DNA from: Plasmodiophora brassicae
Taxonomy: Eukaryota; Endomyxa; Phytomyxea; Plasmodiophorida; Plasmodiophoridae
NCBI GenBank assembly: GCA_039704465.1
Contig: JASFAU010000013.1
Coordinates: 682,001 to 746,000 of the forward strand
DNA: 64,000 nt
Reading direction: 5' to 3'
Shown here: positions 33,771 through 43,912 of the stretch, piece by piece
Position numbering within the stretch: position 1 is the first letter of the stretch
Layout: every line of letters begins with the position of its first letter
Program-made: the position numbers and the translations under genes
Notes under the pieces: model-generated
Told to the model about the DNA's origin: nothing
Seen by the model: the letters and a program-made list of their open reading frames with translations, nothing else
Database searches by the model: none

Positions 33771-34386
33771 GAAGGACGCGGCCTTGCCCAGAGGCTAACA
33801 GAACGTTAATGACAACTGGACACGATTTCGGAACAAGGGCAGAGAAACCTTGATCGGAGTCAGGTCTCGTAAGCGCTTACGCCCAGAGGATGTCGGTGTG
33901 GACCTAAGACCGCCCGGCGTGGACCTACGAACACATTACGAAAGCGCAACAAGTCACGCCAGCGGAATTGTAAACCTCGTTGGCGTTTGCAGATCGCCCT
34001 TGGGACACGACGAACTGCCACTACTACAAACGCGGCAAACGATGTCGACCGATTCGACGTCGGCCGCGTCCAGTTCGACACGACCTACCTGACCTTCAGC
34101 CGCCAGCCGCACCACGATGCCCTGCTCGGCACCGCTCAGCTCCAGCCTCGACAGCGGCCGATCGCGTAGCCGCATCAGGACCCTGTCCTTATCGTCCGCC
34201 ATGGGTCGACGTGGACCCGAACACCGTAGCCTGCGTCGATCGCACTCGGAAGCAGTCGACTGCGCCTGCAGTCCCGCAGAATCGACCAAGTTGCAAACGC
34301 CGCTGCGAACTGATGAACGCCTGTCGCCCATTCATCACAATCTCCGCTGGGCCTGCTGGGTAGATCGTGGCCCCCGAGGCGGCGCG
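33771..34386. other. intergenic region with a hypothetical minus-strand reading frame
   Basis: Between the SFR1-like start and the M13 peptidase. A minus-strand frame from the ATG at 34202 (MADDKDRVLMRLRDRPLSRL) to about 34040 reads like real coding sequence with alternating hydrophobic residues, possibly continuing through an intron into a frame ending near 33862. No family is recognised. Downstream of the SFR1-like start nothing else stands out. Confidence 0.3.
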
Positions 34387-36846
34387 ATGCAGGCAGTGTT
34401 TCGCTGGACACGTCAGGGTGCCATCATGGCGATGTCGTGTATGGAGACTGACGGGGGTGCTGGCCCTGTTCACTGTCGTACAGGGTTCGCGCTGTTCGTC
34501 GCAATCTACGCTGGATCCGTCTTGCCTAGTAGGTTGGGACGTACCACTGCCGCTGGAAGCGACATATTTTGGACCGCGATCGGGCGGTGCGGCCCGGGGC
34601 AGGCGCGGATGGCGTCGGGGGAGGCGCCAGCGATCTGTGTCGGCAACCTGGACAGGAGCACGCCGCCGGGCGACGACTTCTACCGGTTCGCTAATGGCGC
34701 ATGGCTGGATGCGAATCCGACGCCGCCAGGCGAGTTCGCGCGATTCGGCACGTTCGAGGTGCTCGCCGAACGCAATCGCGAGTACCTGAAGGCCATTGTC
34801 GAGGAAGCAGCTGGGGATACTCAGGTCGGGGCGTTCTATTCGTCGGGTATGAACGAAGGACTCTGTGAAGTAAGGATGGGCGTTGTTCCCGTTCAAGTCG
34901 TACTGACGTTGCGTAGACAGCTGGTGTCACGCCGCTCGAGCCCGAATTCCAACGGATTTCGTCAGCAACCGGTGCCCATGCACTGATGCGGGCAGTCGGC
35001 CACCTGCACAAACTAGGTGTATCGTGCTGCTTCGCAATGAGTGCCAGCCCAGACAGCAAGAACTCCAGTTGGGTCCTTCTTCACCTCTACCAAAGCGGGT
35101 ACGTGACGCCACAAACCACGTCAATCGTGAGCGCGCTCATGCCATTCTTCAGCCTGAGCTTGCCAGATCGCGACTACTACACTCTGCCCGATAAAGCCGA
35201 GATTCGAGAGAAGTTCGTGGCCCACGTTGCGAAGATGCTGTCCATGCTGGGCCACGCAGACGGACATAAACGTGCTCGCGAGATTCTGCGGCTTGAGACC
35301 GTTCTTGCTGAAGCTAGCTTGACGCGGACTGAACGGCGCGATCCGCACCGTGTGTACAACAAGTTTGGGTCTGTGGCTGAACTGGCCAACGCCACAGGTC
35401 TATCCGTCGAAGCGATCCGTGCGTACTTTGACGGCATCGGTATATCGGCGCAGGATATGCCCATCATCGTGGACAACCCCGCGTTCCTGACGAAGCTGGC
35501 GGAACTGCTGAACGACGAGAAGACTGACACGTGGCACACGTATTTGCGTTGGCACCTGCTGTCGGGCGCTGCTCCGTTTCTGTCAGCCAAGTTCGTTAAC
35601 GAGGACTTTGAATTCTTCCAGAAGACGTTGGAAGGGCAGCAAGAACCGAAACCGCGGTGGAAACGTGTTCTGTCTGTTGTGGGGTCTCGCCTGGAAACGC
35701 CTCTTGCGCAACTCTACGTGCAGCGACATTTCCCTGAGGTTGCCAAACAACGCTGCATAGAGATGGTGGCCTGGCTGAAGGAGTCGCTCCGAAAGCGCCT
35801 TGAAGGGCTCGAGTGGATGGGGTCGGAGACCAAGAAGAACGCTTTGCGCAAGCTGGATGCTTTTGGTGTCAAAATTGGGTTCCCTGACAAGTGGGAGGAT
35901 TATTCGCGCGTCCAAGTGTCAGCCAAGTTGCCTTACGTTGTTAACGAGTGGGCGGGGGCCATCGATGATCGGCGTCGCGAGATAGAACGGCTCAACAAAC
36001 CCGTCGACCGGACGCAGTGGCACATGCCGCCTTTCATGGTCAACGCCTACTTCAATCCTGAGCTGAACGGTTTGTCGCCGGTGGAGTTGGGGTTACATCA
36101 CTCATCTGACCCTGAGGACAGAGATTGTGTTCCCTGCTGCGATTCTTCAGCCGCCGTTCTTCATCCCCCCAACGAGCGAAATGCCGTTTGGCGACGTTCC
36201 CGTCAACTTGGGCGCCATCGGAGCCGTCATTGGTACTTGAACTGCTGTAACCGTTGTGTCCGCTGCATACCGATATGCCCGCTTGTCTCAGGACACGAGA
36301 TGACACATGGCTTCGACGACCAGGGACGTAAGTACGCCTGGGACGGAAACCTGACAGACTGGTGGACGCCTTCGGACGCCGATGCGTTCAAGGCACGTGC
36401 TGATGTCATCATCAAACAGTTCGACAGCTACACGGTCGAAGGGAAGCCTGTTAATGGAAAGCTCACGCAGGGTGAGAACATCGCTGACCTCGGCGGGCTC
36501 AAGATTGCACATGCCGCTTTGGACCAATTCCTCCGAGATCATTCTGACGTGAACGGATCCGTCATTGACGGGTTCACACCACATCAGCGCTTTTTCTTGT
36601 CATGGGCTCAGGTAAGGCCATGAAGCCTGGTTACTGTCGGCACTATTTGTGACGTCAAACCAGATCTGGCGAAACGTTATTCGTCCTGAGGCTGCCCTTC
36701 AGCGCCTTATCACCGATCCGCACGCGCCCGGTTCTCTTCGCGTTAACGGTCCACTGTCCAATCTCGTTGAATTCTACAAGGCGTTTGGAGTCGCACCTGG
36801 GGCGCCAATGTGGCGCGACCCTGCGGAAAGGTGTGCCGTTTGGTAG
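34387..36846 (+). CDS. M13 (neprilysin/ECE-type) zinc metallopeptidase
   Basis: Five exons: 34387-34869, 34917-36069, 36122-36232, 36292-36611 and 36664-36846 (introns 47-59 nt), phases closing to 749 residues, the usual family size. Family landmarks in order: PGDDFYRFANGAWLDANP, MVNAYFNPELNEIVFPAAIL (spanning a splice), GAVIGHEMTHGFDDQGR with the HExxH zinc site (again across a splice), ENIADLGGLKIA with the third zinc ligand Glu and catalytic Asp, and a C-terminal W. These enzymes cleave small peptides outside the cell. The first about 70 residues are uncertain: a hydrophobic segment (GFALFVAIYAGSVL) could be the type II anchor, and a signal-like stretch in another frame hints at an unrecognised first intron. 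Convergent with LSG1. Confidence 0.9.
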
Positions 36847-36889
36847 AAAGACATACAAGCATGCGGGGGCCTTCCGTATGAACATATGT

Positions 36890-38650
36890 TTAATATCCAG
36901 TAATAGCAATAACATTACGGGACTTTCCAGCCCGCGCCTTGGAACCTTCCTGCGACGCAACGTCAACTTCTGCCGCTAGGCGACCTCGCTCGTGAGCTTT
37001 CGCTCGAGCCTTCGCTTGCCGCATTTCCTTCTTCATGCTCCATCCCGATCGGCCAGCCATTGGGTTCGCAGGTGTCACTACAGATTCGAGGATGCTATCG
37101 ACGGAGGTCGTAGAAGGTGACGCCTGGCAGTACAGTAACCATGATGAGAAATGAGGAAGCATCGTCCCGCAATTCGGCTAACCTTTTGTGGACGGCACAT
37201 CTGCAGAGATTCCGCAGTGATACTCTTCAGGAACAGGGTCGTGTTGCAATTCGGTGGGGGATGACAGTATAGTAGCCTGCCATTCGTGAAGTCCTTCAAT
37301 ATGTACCTGGCGGCCATGGCCTCATCAGGTAAAGCACGACCGGTGACAAGGCCGCGAACACGCGCGAACTCAACAAGAACGTCACGTCCCGTTAGTTGTT
37401 CTAAGTCGGCAGGGAACCGAAGCCCGTATAGGTTCTGGAACTGGAGACGTTCGACACGGGACGCAACCAGTTCACATGGCGAAAGGAAATCCCGCAGCCG
37501 ATCGATCGGTAGGATTCCGTTGACGACCAAGTCGGCCTGCGAGTTCATGAACGTCGGGAACACCAGCCCGGGACAATCGCAGAGGGTGACGCGGTCGCTC
37601 AAGATCAGAGTCTGAAAGTGGCGCGTCTTCCCAGGCATTGATGCGACGCCGACGCGTTTCTCGCCCATCAGCGCATTAATGATGGAGCTCTTGCCGACGT
37701 TCGGGTAGCCGATCAGGCCAACTGTGATCGTGCGATCAACGTTAACGACGGACAAGAAGCGGTCGATGAGTTGGGCCGTGTCGAGAATCGATATCGGAGT
37801 GATAGGGGCAACTTCCGCTTGCTCCTCGCCCCGTTGGACAGGCTCCTCATCATCGTCGCCGGACTGGCTTTCAGCAATCTCAGATTCGCGACGGATCTGT
37901 TCGTTCTTGGCGGAGAAGAAAACAAATTCGATGCCCTTCGTGATGAAGTAGTCGGCCCAACAGAGGCGCATGTGTTCCGACAGGAAGTCCGCCTTGTTGA
38001 CAACAAGTAAGGTACGTTTCCCTATGGGGCCGACAACGGTCTCGATGTCCTTGCAGAGAAACAGCAGTGGGTTGCGCGCATCCACAATTTGCACGACAAC
38101 GTCACTGCGTTCCATGACCCGCCACAGCTGACGCCACACCTCCAAGTTCTTCTCATACGGAGTGATGGCCAGTTTCGACTGTTCCGCCAGATGTGCTAGG
38201 TCGCGGCGCCAGTCCAGGAACGCGGTGCGTTCAAGCTGCTCGAGTTCATCTCGCGTCATATCAGTCGTCCATGGTGGCCGACGAGGAATCGGTAGCGCAG
38301 CGTAGTCATACATTTCGGGAAGACGACTGGGTTTGGGCAGCGACACGTCACTAGTCCCATCATCCACGATATGCACAGTGCCACGTTCCGCAACGAATTC
38401 ACGCTGCTCAAGCATTGCAACGGCAACGAACTCATCCAGGTCGTTGCGTTCAATGATCGACGACAGGCTGGATTTCGTATCAACCCCAACGTCCTGCAAA
38501 TGCCGCTGTACAACAACAGATCAGGCTTATGGATATTGTCGGTAGGGGTTTGTTACGTACATCCTGACGCTGCTTTCGGGTCCTGGGAGCATTGCCAGCG
38601 TTCTGGATGGCATTCCCCAACCCCGATTTCGCGTCCTGCTTCTTGCCCAT
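36890..38650 (-). CDS. LSG1: LSG1 large-subunit GTPase (60S export factor release)
   Basis: Three exons: 38650-38561, 38505-37183 and 37123-36890 (introns 55 and 59 nt), phases closing to 548 residues. It begins MGKKQDAKSGLGNAI, typical of LSG1. The circularly permuted GTPase motifs are in the expected order: NKADFL (G4), FFSAKNE (G5), GYPNVGKSSIIN (G1), GKTRHFQT (G2 region), DCPGLVFP (G3). LSG1 acts in the cytoplasm to release the export adaptor Nmd3 from nascent 60S subunits. The last exon encodes a lysine/arginine-rich tail; its donor (GTTAGC) is the least certain point, since a neighbouring frame also looks coding. Confidence 0.92.
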
Positions 38651-38955
38651 CGTGAACGGTTTACGGACTCCGTGGCGGACTCCGCGGGTGAACCTACCGT
38701 CACCATCACCCCCGGTTGGAGGGCGGCTGGACTGGAGCGCAAATAATTACGCAGATCGCAAATGTCGAAACTACCTATAAAAATTAGAATACGCTACAGA
38801 TAAAGACTCCTTGCCGATAGCTGCACGCGGCTGGGCACAAGAACGAAGACGTGACTGTGCACCGATTCTTCGAGTGTCCCTCACAAAGCCCGAGGCAACT
38901 CCGCCCTGCGTATGTACGCGTCCTTGCGTCGCCTGCCCCTGCTGACTTGAAGGTA
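38651..38955. other. short intergenic region upstream of LSG1
   Basis: About 300 bp between the LSG1 start and the foldback element. It contains an A/T-rich patch around 38765-38795. No frame with recognisable coding character and no RNA gene seen; the LSG1 promoter should lie here. Confidence 0.4.
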
Positions 38956-39476
38956 CGTTGCATCATGCACATGAGGTAGTCTCCAAGTACGTGTTGGCGA
39001 GACGTACGTTTGCCCCTGTCAGCTGGGCTGTGGCAGGGCGGAGAGTGAGATCTGATCACGGGGCCCGTCCTGCACCCTTCCATGGAGCGGACGCCCATCG
39101 TTGCTCGGGTCCGCACTGGCGATTCTCAATTTGACGACGTCGGTCACCACGAGGGGTGCCAGACACGCACGGCAGGCCGGGCGCGCCCATTCCCGTCGCC
39201 GGTCGGTTTGGCCACAGACCTCTCCGCCTGCACGTACGATTCCGAGAAGTCGTGCATGCAGTGTCTTGAACAGGGTGTCCCATGTGTCCTTTCCCGGCGG
39301 TCCGCCATACCAGGCCGACACACGGCCGACAGGCCACATGGGACACCCTGTTCACGAGTCAGCCAGCAAGGGGCGTCCGGCCTGCCGTGCGTGCCTGGCA
39401 CCCTCGTGCTGGAAGGGGCAAACGAACGTCTCGCCAACACGTATCTGGAGACAACCACATGTGCCACGATGCACCG
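38956..39476. mobile_element. foldback (inverted-repeat) element carrying a formin gene fragment
   Basis: The outer arm 38956-39023 is an imperfect inverted copy of 39408-39476, and 39148-39180 is an inverted copy of 39377-39408, so the right arm is continuous while the left arm is interrupted by a 124-bp segment (39024-39147). An inner pair, 39268-39286 with 39335-39353, is a perfect 19-bp inversion. Between the arms, 39190-39330 is about 150 bp closely similar to the 3' end of the formin gene next door (40170-40325), in the same orientation. No transposase frame is present and I could not identify a target-site duplication. It may be a non-autonomous element with captured host sequence, or the result of local inverted duplication. 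Confidence 0.6.
39170..39335 (-). pseudogene. formin C-terminal fragment (pseudogene)
   Basis: The minus strand still reads VGRVSAWYGGPPGKDTWDTL, against VGRVSAWYGGSPGKATWDAL in the intact formin at about 40.3 kb. Small insertions and deletions break the frame on both sides, and the fragment covers only the tail of the FH2 domain. It has no start or flanking exons, so it is a dead partial duplicate. Confidence 0.8.
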
Positions 39477-39864
39477 GAAGTAGTCCTCATTACATTGAGC
39501 TGAAGAACAATAATCGGCAGAAACAATGGCGGGATCCTGTAATTCGTGGGCGTATTCTACAATCGTGTATCATATGTGTTTCAGGTAAGGCCTAGTACTG
39601 GGAATCTTCTCGGGGGCCCGCCTGCTGTGCGACGGGTGCAACATGTGAAAGCGTACCCAACACCATTGTAGCAGGCTCCGCAATCCATAACCACCGACTC
39701 CGCATCACTTGGTTTCGTTCCTCGCGTGGCACCGACTGACCGCGTGTCGTGATCCAATGGATCCGGTACCAAATCCCAATGCCAGGCGATTCGGGCGCGA
39801 AGCGCCGGAAGTTCACAATGAACTACGAGAGCTTGCGGAGGACACTACGTGGTCTGGTAATTAA
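39477..39864. other. intergenic spacer between foldback element and minisatellite
   Basis: About 390 bp without a supported gene. It is more A/T-rich at its left end (attacattgagctgaagaac). Its right end (39833-39864) already contains a partial copy of the 84-bp unit that begins the tandem array. Confidence 0.4.
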
Positions 39865-40100
39865 CCTGAAGCCGCACAGGCAGACTGGGGAGACCGCCAA
39901 GTCGCTGCAGGCCTGTGCCTTTGCGGAGGACACTACGTGGTCTGGTAACCTGAAGCCGCACAGGCAGACTGGGGAGACCGCCAAGTCGCTGCAGGCCTGT
40001 GCCTTTGCGGAGGACACTACGTGGTCTGGTAACCTGAAGCAGCACAGGCAGACTGGGGCGACCGCCAAGTCGCTGCAGGCCTGCGCCTTTCTCCTACGTT
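39865..40100. repeat. 84-bp minisatellite, about three copies
   Basis: Copies start at 39865, 39949 and 40033. The first two are identical by eye over 84 bp; the third differs at a few bases and breaks off after about 65 bp. A partial unit (the last 30 bp) precedes the array. Because 84 is a multiple of 3, several frames stay open through it on both strands, but none shows coding character. It lies just downstream of the formin stop. Confidence 0.9.
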
Positions 40101-40157
40101 GCCATAATGTGGCCTCAACGCATCGCACGCCCACCGCCTGTATTCGATCTGCGTACG

Positions 40158-42595
40158 TCAGGGTGCCCGTTTCCCGCCGCCGGACGTCGGTTTGGCCACA
40201 TGAGACGCCCTCTCCGCCTGCACGTACGATTCCGCAAAGTCGTGCAGTGTCCGGAAGAGGGCGTCCCACGTGGCCTTTCCTGGCGACCCGCCGTACCAGG
40301 CCGACACACGGCCGACGTCAGCCAGCAACGCGTCCACCTGCTCCATCAACGCTGTGGCTTGGCGCGCCTTAGCCGTCAGGAACGCCGACATGACGTCCTT
40401 GAACCTGTCCGTGCCGGATCGGGCGTCGTCGAACGCGGCGACCTGCGCCTCGACGCTCTTCATCTGACGGACCAGGTCCCGGCACTCGGCGACGCACGCG
40501 TCGCTGTCGACCCGTGACGCCTGTTTCGAACACGGCCGCAGTCAGCGAATCAGCGACAGGCCTGCGCGCAGGCGGGCAGGCGATTACGCGCGCCAAACTG
40601 GCCAACTGCTGCGGGAAGGTGCCCACGCCGGGCGAGTGCTGCTGCACGTGCCGAACGATCAGGTGCAGGAGACTGCTGCCCGAGTTGTCCGTTGCCTTCA
40701 CCGACACCAGCTGCCGGAGGGCGGCCAGCCGGAAACCATAGGCTTGCCCTTTCGGCGTGCCGCCGTTCAGCACGTTGCCGACCGCCAGGATCAGGCGCAG
40801 CAGCTGATGGAACCGGTCCGCGTGTTCCACGTCGTGCAATGCGGATTGCACCACGTCGACCTTGCGATGGGCCTGACACCGACGCGTTAGCAACCGTCCA
40901 GCAATATTCGGGGGCAACGCGACGACACGGCACACACCTCCTGGTACAGGTCGTCGTAGCTCTGCTGGAACGCCCAGGCACCGACGCGGTCGGCCACGTT
41001 CGGCACGTCTGAAAGGGCGAGGAACAGCTGCTCGGTCGCTCCCAGCATGTGGGTGTCGCCTTCGTACGAGCGGACCTGGACGGCGATAGGTCAGCGACGA
41101 CGTCGTCTGGCTGCTGACCGGACAACGGCCAGATCATATGCTGAATGGCCACCCACCATGGCAATTTCTGGCTGCGTTGGGCAGCATTTCCATAGGGTGT
41201 CGACCTGGTGCGCGCTCAGACGTGCCTGGTCCAGGTGCAGGACGGCGTCGCGAATCTCGCCGGGGCTCATCTTGAACCGTGCTATACGTACGGAACACGC
41301 CGTCAGCTGGTTCGTCAGCGACGACCGGTGCGCACCCGGGTACATACCGAGAGACAGTTCCACGTTATGCGACCGTTTCGAATCGATGAGCTTGACGCGT
41401 TCCGCTCGTACTGGAGCCGACTGTCTCGATACCTGAGTCGACCAAATCCGAAACGCATCGACATGCGCACCGACCTTGGGCTTCTGGTCCGAAGCGGGCG
41501 ACGATGATTTCTGGGCGACCGTGGCGAACGCTTGCTGGAACAGCGCCGTGTCCAGCTCAGGATCCGAATTGTTCAGCTTCATCCAGATCGTGTCCGCGAT
41601 CTCGTGGACGGGAATCGTTGTCCTGACACCCGTGCCGGTCACGTGGTGACGGGCGATGGTACTAGCGCTCACATCGCTTACCAGTGAAGGTTCCTCAACT
41701 GGCGCTTTGGCAGCTCGGGCTTCGCCTTCAGTCCAGGAGGAAGCGGGCGCCGAACCGCACCGCATGCGGGAGCTGGTGGTGGCGGTGGCGGCGGGCACCC
41801 TACTCGCAGCCTGTGTCATGCATTGGCGCAGCGAGCAGTCCGCTGACGAACCTGGGGCGCATGGCGGTCCTGCAGGCGGTGGTGGTGGCGGAGGAGGGGG
41901 AGGAGGAGGAGGCACTCCGGGTACGGCTGCTGACGCCGACACAGTGGGGGGCGCTGCCGGCGCTGGCGGGGCCGGGGGCGCTGCCGGCACAGGAGGGCAG
42001 AGGGGCGCAGGCGGCACAGGAGGGCAGAGGGGCGCAGGCGGCACAGGAGGGCAGAGGGGCGCAGGCGGCACAGGAGGGCAGAGGGGCGCAGGCGGCACAG
42101 GAGGGCAGAGGGGCGCAGGCGGCGCTGCAGGTGCAGGCGGCACAGGAGGGCAGAGGGGCGCAGGCGGCGCTCCTGCTCCAGGACTGGTGACCCGTGCCGG
42201 GGTAGGCGCTGCAGGAGCGGCCCTGTCAGCAGCACCACCATCAGTGACGGCCCCACAAGTGCATGAGAACGCGGCCACGAACGGAGGGAGCGGACGAGGA
42301 GGTAGACTGCCGGCTGTCGGGGACGCAGGCGCACGTGCGACGCCGGCTTCGAGATCCTGAATTCGTCGGCGCAACTCGGCGTTCTGGTTGCCGCTGCGGT
42401 CAGCCGGGTCAGAACGGTGACACGTGCCGGGCGTACCTCTTGCGTTAGGCGCGACGCATCGACAGGGCCGGTGCACGGCTGCTGGCTGACCTCGCCCGTA
42501 TGCTGCTGAGAATGAAGCTGTCGACGGGACGGCGCCGCACGAGACGGCCGCCGCCGCAGCAAGCTTGACCAGGGCGCGCACAACTGGTTGCCCAT
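40158..42595 (-). CDS. formin (FH1-FH2) with N-terminal myristoylation-type start
   Basis: Nine exons: 42595-42437, 42383-41852, 41799-41682, 41622-41475, 41420-41348, 41281-41157, 41075-40938, 40872-40588 and 40520-40158, phases closing to 646 residues. The N-terminus MGNQLC fits an N-myristoylation plus palmitoylation signal. A short heptad region (TQENAELRRRIQDLE) is followed by an FH1 made of PPAPLCPPV repeats and polyproline, which binds profilin-actin. The FH2 runs from LRNLHWTTIPVHEIADTIW through KLIDSKRSHNVELSLARFKM, SPGEIRDAVLHLDQ and LAVGNVLNGGTPKGQAYGF to a tail ending GRVSAWYGGSPGKATW. FH2 dimers nucleate and cap actin filaments. No GTPase-binding/FH3 or PTEN-like domain precedes FH1, so regulation would differ from diaphanous formins. 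Confidence 0.9.
41982..42175. repeat. 27-bp tandem array coding formin FH1
   Basis: About six near-identical copies of a 27-bp unit coding, on the minus strand, PAPLCPPVP, with one interruption. Next to it, 41877-41916 is a run of ggt/gga triplets coding 13 prolines. Copy number of such arrays sets the number of profilin-binding sites and usually varies between strains. Confidence 0.85.
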
Positions 42596-42881
42596 CGGTT
42601 CCCAGACAACTTTGAAGAATAACGAATATCTCGGCCGATCTGGCTGTACTCACTTGGCACTGGACAGTGTGGCCGACGGATCACAGTGTGTCACGTTAGA
42701 CTCCCACACTGGCAGGCACGCGAGCCACAGTGAGGAAGGTGGGATCCCGGAGATGCATCCGAATAGCCGGCCCGGCCGAGTTGAACGAAGGTGGGACCTA
42801 ATGAACCTGTGGTGGCCCGCAGGCCGAGTACGTCCCGTTCAGCGGCTGTGGTGAACAGGCCCGTCCCTACCGGCTTCAGGT
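42596..42881. other. intergenic region upstream of formin
   Basis: Just under 300 bp upstream of the formin start codon. A plausible splice donor (GTGAGTACAG on the minus strand near 42650) raises the possibility of a 5' untranslated exon, but no coding sequence can be supported. Confidence 0.35.
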
Positions 42882-42928
42882 GTTCATTTTGAAGCGGTTC
42901 AGCATGGTGTCCACGTACGCCTCTTCGC

Positions 42929-43342
42929 TTAGTCCAGCATCATCGCTCCCGGTGAGACAGCCGGTTGACAGCACAACTCGGGTGTACCCTGTCCGTGAAC
43001 CTGCGCCACCCTGTCGAAGCGCTGGGCGAACGCGACGGCCTCAGCGTCGATCTCGCGCGCCACGAAATAGTCGTCGGAGAGGATATTCCATTGGACGACT
43101 GTTATAGAGGCGTCATCGTCATGTGCCATACCGCGATGGTTGCTGATGACTGGAGTCAGCACCGGTTTCCTATTCGCTTCGTTAACGGCGTCCTTGCGCA
43201 TCGTTGCGACGTCGTTCCGGTTGACGACCACTTGGTTCTCCGCTGACACTTCAGGTTTGGTCTCTTCCCCGGTTGGCGCCGTTCCTTGCGCGAGGACGGC
43301 CAGGGACGCGACGACGATCAGGAGCAGCTCGTCGTTGGCCAT
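42929..43342 (-). CDS. small secreted protein with start of an endonuclease/exonuclease/phosphatase-like fold
   Basis: Frame of 137 residues from the ATG at 43342. It opens with a signal peptide (MANDELLLIVVASLAVLAQG), then an acidic linker, then ITVVQWNILSDDYFVAREID, which resembles the first strand of EEP-superfamily nucleases (compare the VxxWNIL motif in CCR4/nocturnin-type proteins). The rest of the fold, including the metal-binding Glu and the His/Asp motifs, is absent. A donor near 42995 and an acceptor near 42890 could replace the C-terminus with EAYVDTMLNRFKMN, ending at about 42880. It is either a truncated secreted EEP protein or an unrelated small secreted protein. Confidence 0.5.
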   Translation of the reverse strand: MANDELLLIVVASLAVLAQGTAPTGEETKPEVSAENQVVVNRNDVATMRKDAVNEANRKPVLTPVISNHRGMAHDDDASITVVQWNILSDDYFVAREIDAEAVAFAQRFDRVAQVHGQGTPELCCQPAVSPGAMMLD

Positions 43343-43912
43343 AGTGGTTGACGGGCGCAGGTCGGTAGGAAGCCGGGATCAGTTCGAGTGCAGGACGTTC
43401 AGGCTCGCGATATCGTGAATAAACACGTACGGCTAGTCGACGCCCGACGCAACGGATCAATGCTGCGTCGGGCCGACTTGCGAGTCCAATCGTCACGAAC
43501 ACAATGAGGACCACAGGTCATGACATTCAAAATCTGATGTGCCATCTGATGTGCCCAATATTGTGTCAAATAGAGAACGCAGTTTACCAACAAACAGCCA
43601 TACCTACCCCCATGCGGGCCATGCGGGACGTACATTGCTTCTGGAGAAACTCTTACCACTAAACTCTTTCAATTGTAGAAAACGTCATCGAGGTTCGGTG
43701 CACCAATTCCCGATTCTACTGATCAATAGAACAGTGGGGGTGCGGTGAACAGTACCACCAGGTCTAGATCGGATAATAATCAGGCAGCGAGGCGATAAGG
43801 CGTACGCCGTACACAAGGGGCGGCAAGGCGCATACGCGGCGATTGCGAATTGCGGCCGAATGGGCGCTGCCGGTGCTGCGTGACAGTGGAGGAGTGCGTC
43901 CGCAGAGCCGCT
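43343..43912. other. intergenic region between divergent genes
   Basis: About 570 bp between the small secreted protein (-) and the Nepro-like gene (+). The central part (43510-43700) is A/T-rich. No coding frame, repeat or RNA gene could be supported; promoters in both directions are expected. Confidence 0.4.

Noticed and set aside
39749..40372. 207-codon frame through the 84-bp minisatellite
   Set aside because: Frame stays open only because the unit is a multiple of three; it runs into the formin 3' end antisense and has no family features.
42440..42684. alternative formin start upstream at 42653
   Set aside because: That frame begins with GTG, not ATG, and a GT-AG intron (42384-42436) joins MGNQLC...TQE to NAELRRRI in phase with a continuous heptad pattern.
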